From assembly GCF_007183175.1 (NCBI RefSeq), contig NZ_AP019807.1, positions 62,001-126,000 of the forward strand: a DNA stretch of 64,000 nucleotides, written 5' to 3'. The notes under the pieces were generated by a model. That model had not been told where the DNA came from, searched no databases, and saw only the letters and a list, made by a program, of their open reading frames with translations. The first letter of the stretch is position 1, and every line of letters begins with the position of its first letter. Shown piece by piece: positions 62,940 to 64,000 of the stretch. This DNA is from Microbulbifer sp. GL-2. GTDB taxonomy: Bacteria; Pseudomonadota; Gammaproteobacteria; Pseudomonadales; Cellvibrionaceae. Position numbers and translations under genes: made by a program.

Positions 62940-64000
62940 GGGGTGGTGTTTTCCACTTGCACTACATCTTGGGAATCTTCATCGACTCCAGCATTTCCTT
63001 TGGCCTGCTCTTCTCTTCCAGGCTCACTCGCTGTGTCGTTATCGCCAAACAGACTGCTCGGCGGCAGTGTTGCCGCTATCGGGGCTGTGCTTTGCGCTCC
63101 CGCCTCAATCAGCTGTTCAGTTTTGCTCTTTTCTTCTCGCAGGTCTGTCTCAGTATCACGCGTATCAACGGTATCCTCATCCTCTGATTCCGTTTCTGAC
63201 TGCTCCCGCTCAACTTTCATCGTCACCAGTTGCACCGCGGCCTGCACAGTACCATCCTGGCCTCCAACCTCTATCTCTTCATCAATTTCATCCCGCTCTA
63301 CCGGAGACAACGGCTCAACTATTTCGGCTGGAATATCCGCTTCTGCGACAATTTCCTCGACCAGCGCTTCAACCAGAGCATCTTCAGCGGCATCTTCCTC
63401 CTCGTCGCCAATGTCACCGACCATCTCATCAGCCAATGTCTCTTCTGCAGCCTCGTCAGACTCAAAGGATTCCTCTTGCACCCCTGCATCTTCCACCCCG
63501 ATAGAAACGGCGCCGGCACTTTCCTGGCCTTCATCGACTTCGCCACCAATCCCTTCAGCTGCTATTTCCTCCGGCGACAGTCCCTCAGATTCAAGAATCT
63601 TAGTCAGGCTTTCTATATCCCGGATCTCAGCCAGGGTTGGAAGATCGTCCAGGGAACCCAGGTTAAAATAATCGAGAAACTCCCTTGTAGTCGCATACAG
63701 CGACGGTTTTCCTGGCACATCGCGCTGGCCAACCACCTTGATCCAACCGCGCTCAAGTAGTGTTTTGACAATCTGCGAACTCACCGCAACACCGCGAATA
63801 TCTTCAATATCACCGCGGGTCACCGGCTGGCGATAGGCGATAATTGCCAGGGTTTCCAAAGTCGCACGAGAATACCTCTGCGCCTTTTCCTCCCACAGGC
63901 GATTAACCCAGGGGGCCAGGCCCTCAGGAACCTGGAAGCGCCACCCTGTAGCTACCTTTTTCAATTCAAATCCACGCCCAGCACAATCCTGCGCTATCTC
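62936..64000 (-). CDS. scpB: Segregation and condensation protein B, 5' end cut by window edge, with long acidic tail
   Basis: The frame is open to the right edge (EIAQDCAGRGFELKKVATGW...), so the N-terminus is outside the window; 354 residues are visible. The winged-helix part is clear: YSRATLETLAIIAYRQPVTRGDIEDIRGVAVSSQIVKTLLERGWIKVVG and LYATTREFLDYFNLGSL. ScpB with ScpA binds SMC in chromosome organisation. After about visible residue 130 follows an unusual tail of more than 200 residues, very rich in Glu and Asp (for example DEEEDAAEDALVEALVEEIV), not seen in typical ScpB proteins of about 190-250 residues. Confidence 0.92.
   Translation of the reverse strand, partial: EIAQDCAGRGFELKKVATGWRFQVPEGLAPWVNRLWEEKAQRYSRATLETLAIIAYRQPVTRGDIEDIRGVAVSSQIVKTLLERGWIKVVGQRDVPGKPSLYATTREFLDYFNLGSLDDLPTLAEIRDIESLTKILESEGLSPEEIAAEGIGGEVDEGQESAGAVSIGVEDAGVQEESFESDEAAEETLADEMVGDIGDEEEDAAEDALVEALVEEIVAEADIPAEIVEPLSPVERDEIDEEIEVGGQDGTVQAAVQLVTMKVEREQSETESEDEDTVDTRDTETDLREEKSKTEQLIEAGAQSTAPIAATLPPSSLFGDNDTASEPGREEQAKGNAGVDEDSQDVVQVENTTP

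Noticed and set aside
62538..63671. 377-codon Ser-rich plus-strand ORF
   Set aside because: Antisense to rluB and the acidic tail of scpB; the Ser/Pro-rich composition is what the complement of GAA/GAG/GAT codons yields.
1..64000. tRNA, rRNA, CRISPR, insertion sequences or prophage genes
   Set aside because: I looked for these and recognised none; the only long repeat is the bamA duplication.

Overview
The window reads as chromosomal DNA of a Gram-negative gammaproteobacterium. Evidence: a lipid A block (lpxD-fabZ-lpxA-lpxB), BamA/Skp/RseP, a CpxRA system with a CpxP-like partner, LysS beside a frameshift-regulated RF2, and glnD-dapC-yffB-dapD-dapE. Gene content and order suggest a marine Cellvibrionales-type organism such as Microbulbifer; that genus is an inference, not something the sequence proves.

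Layout. 1-6.5 kb is an AT-richer accessory segment: a membrane protein cut by the left edge; a minus-strand export operon made of a HlyD-type adaptor, a C39-peptidase ABC transporter and a 47-residue double-glycine-leader peptide that no longer ORF list would show; then an outer-membrane barrel protein. 6.7-16.7 kb: lysS, prfB (programmed +1 frameshift), a CueR-like regulator, a lipoprotein, LysE and EamA exporters, recJ, thrC and hom. 17-20.6 kb: asparaginase, an XRE-type regulator and aspartate ammonia-lyase, an Asn-to-Asp-to-fumarate module. 20.6-25.3 kb: dsbC, rpsP-rimM-trmD-rplS and ffh. 25.5-27.7 kb: ypjD and corB. 27.7-44.3 kb: a long minus-strand envelope and translation block (rpsB-tsf-pyrH-frr-uppS-cdsA-dxr-rseP-[POTRA-only BamA copy]-bamA-skp-lpxD-fabZ-lpxA-lpxB-rnhB). 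44.6-52.8 kb, plus strand: map, glnD, dapC, nth, yffB, dapD, dapE. 53-57 kb: two secreted S9-type peptidases. 57-64 kb: a flavodoxin and a small protein, cpxP divergent from cpxRA, an SRPBCC protein, rluB and scpB (cut by the right edge).

Most notable. (1) The peptide/PCAT/HlyD operon looks like a complete export system for a microcin-like or signalling peptide, with no recognisable immunity gene in the operon. (2) Five CpxR-like half-sites at an exact 10-bp period lie between cpxP and cpxRA. (3) A tandem duplication produced a secreted, barrel-less five-POTRA copy of BamA directly upstream of bamA. (4) Four conserved genes (the ABC transporter, thrC, hom, corB) are each broken by one missing base in a G/C run. 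This points to systematic homopolymer undercalling in the assembly, so I treat all four as probably intact.

No tRNA, rRNA, CRISPR array, insertion sequence or phage gene was recognised.
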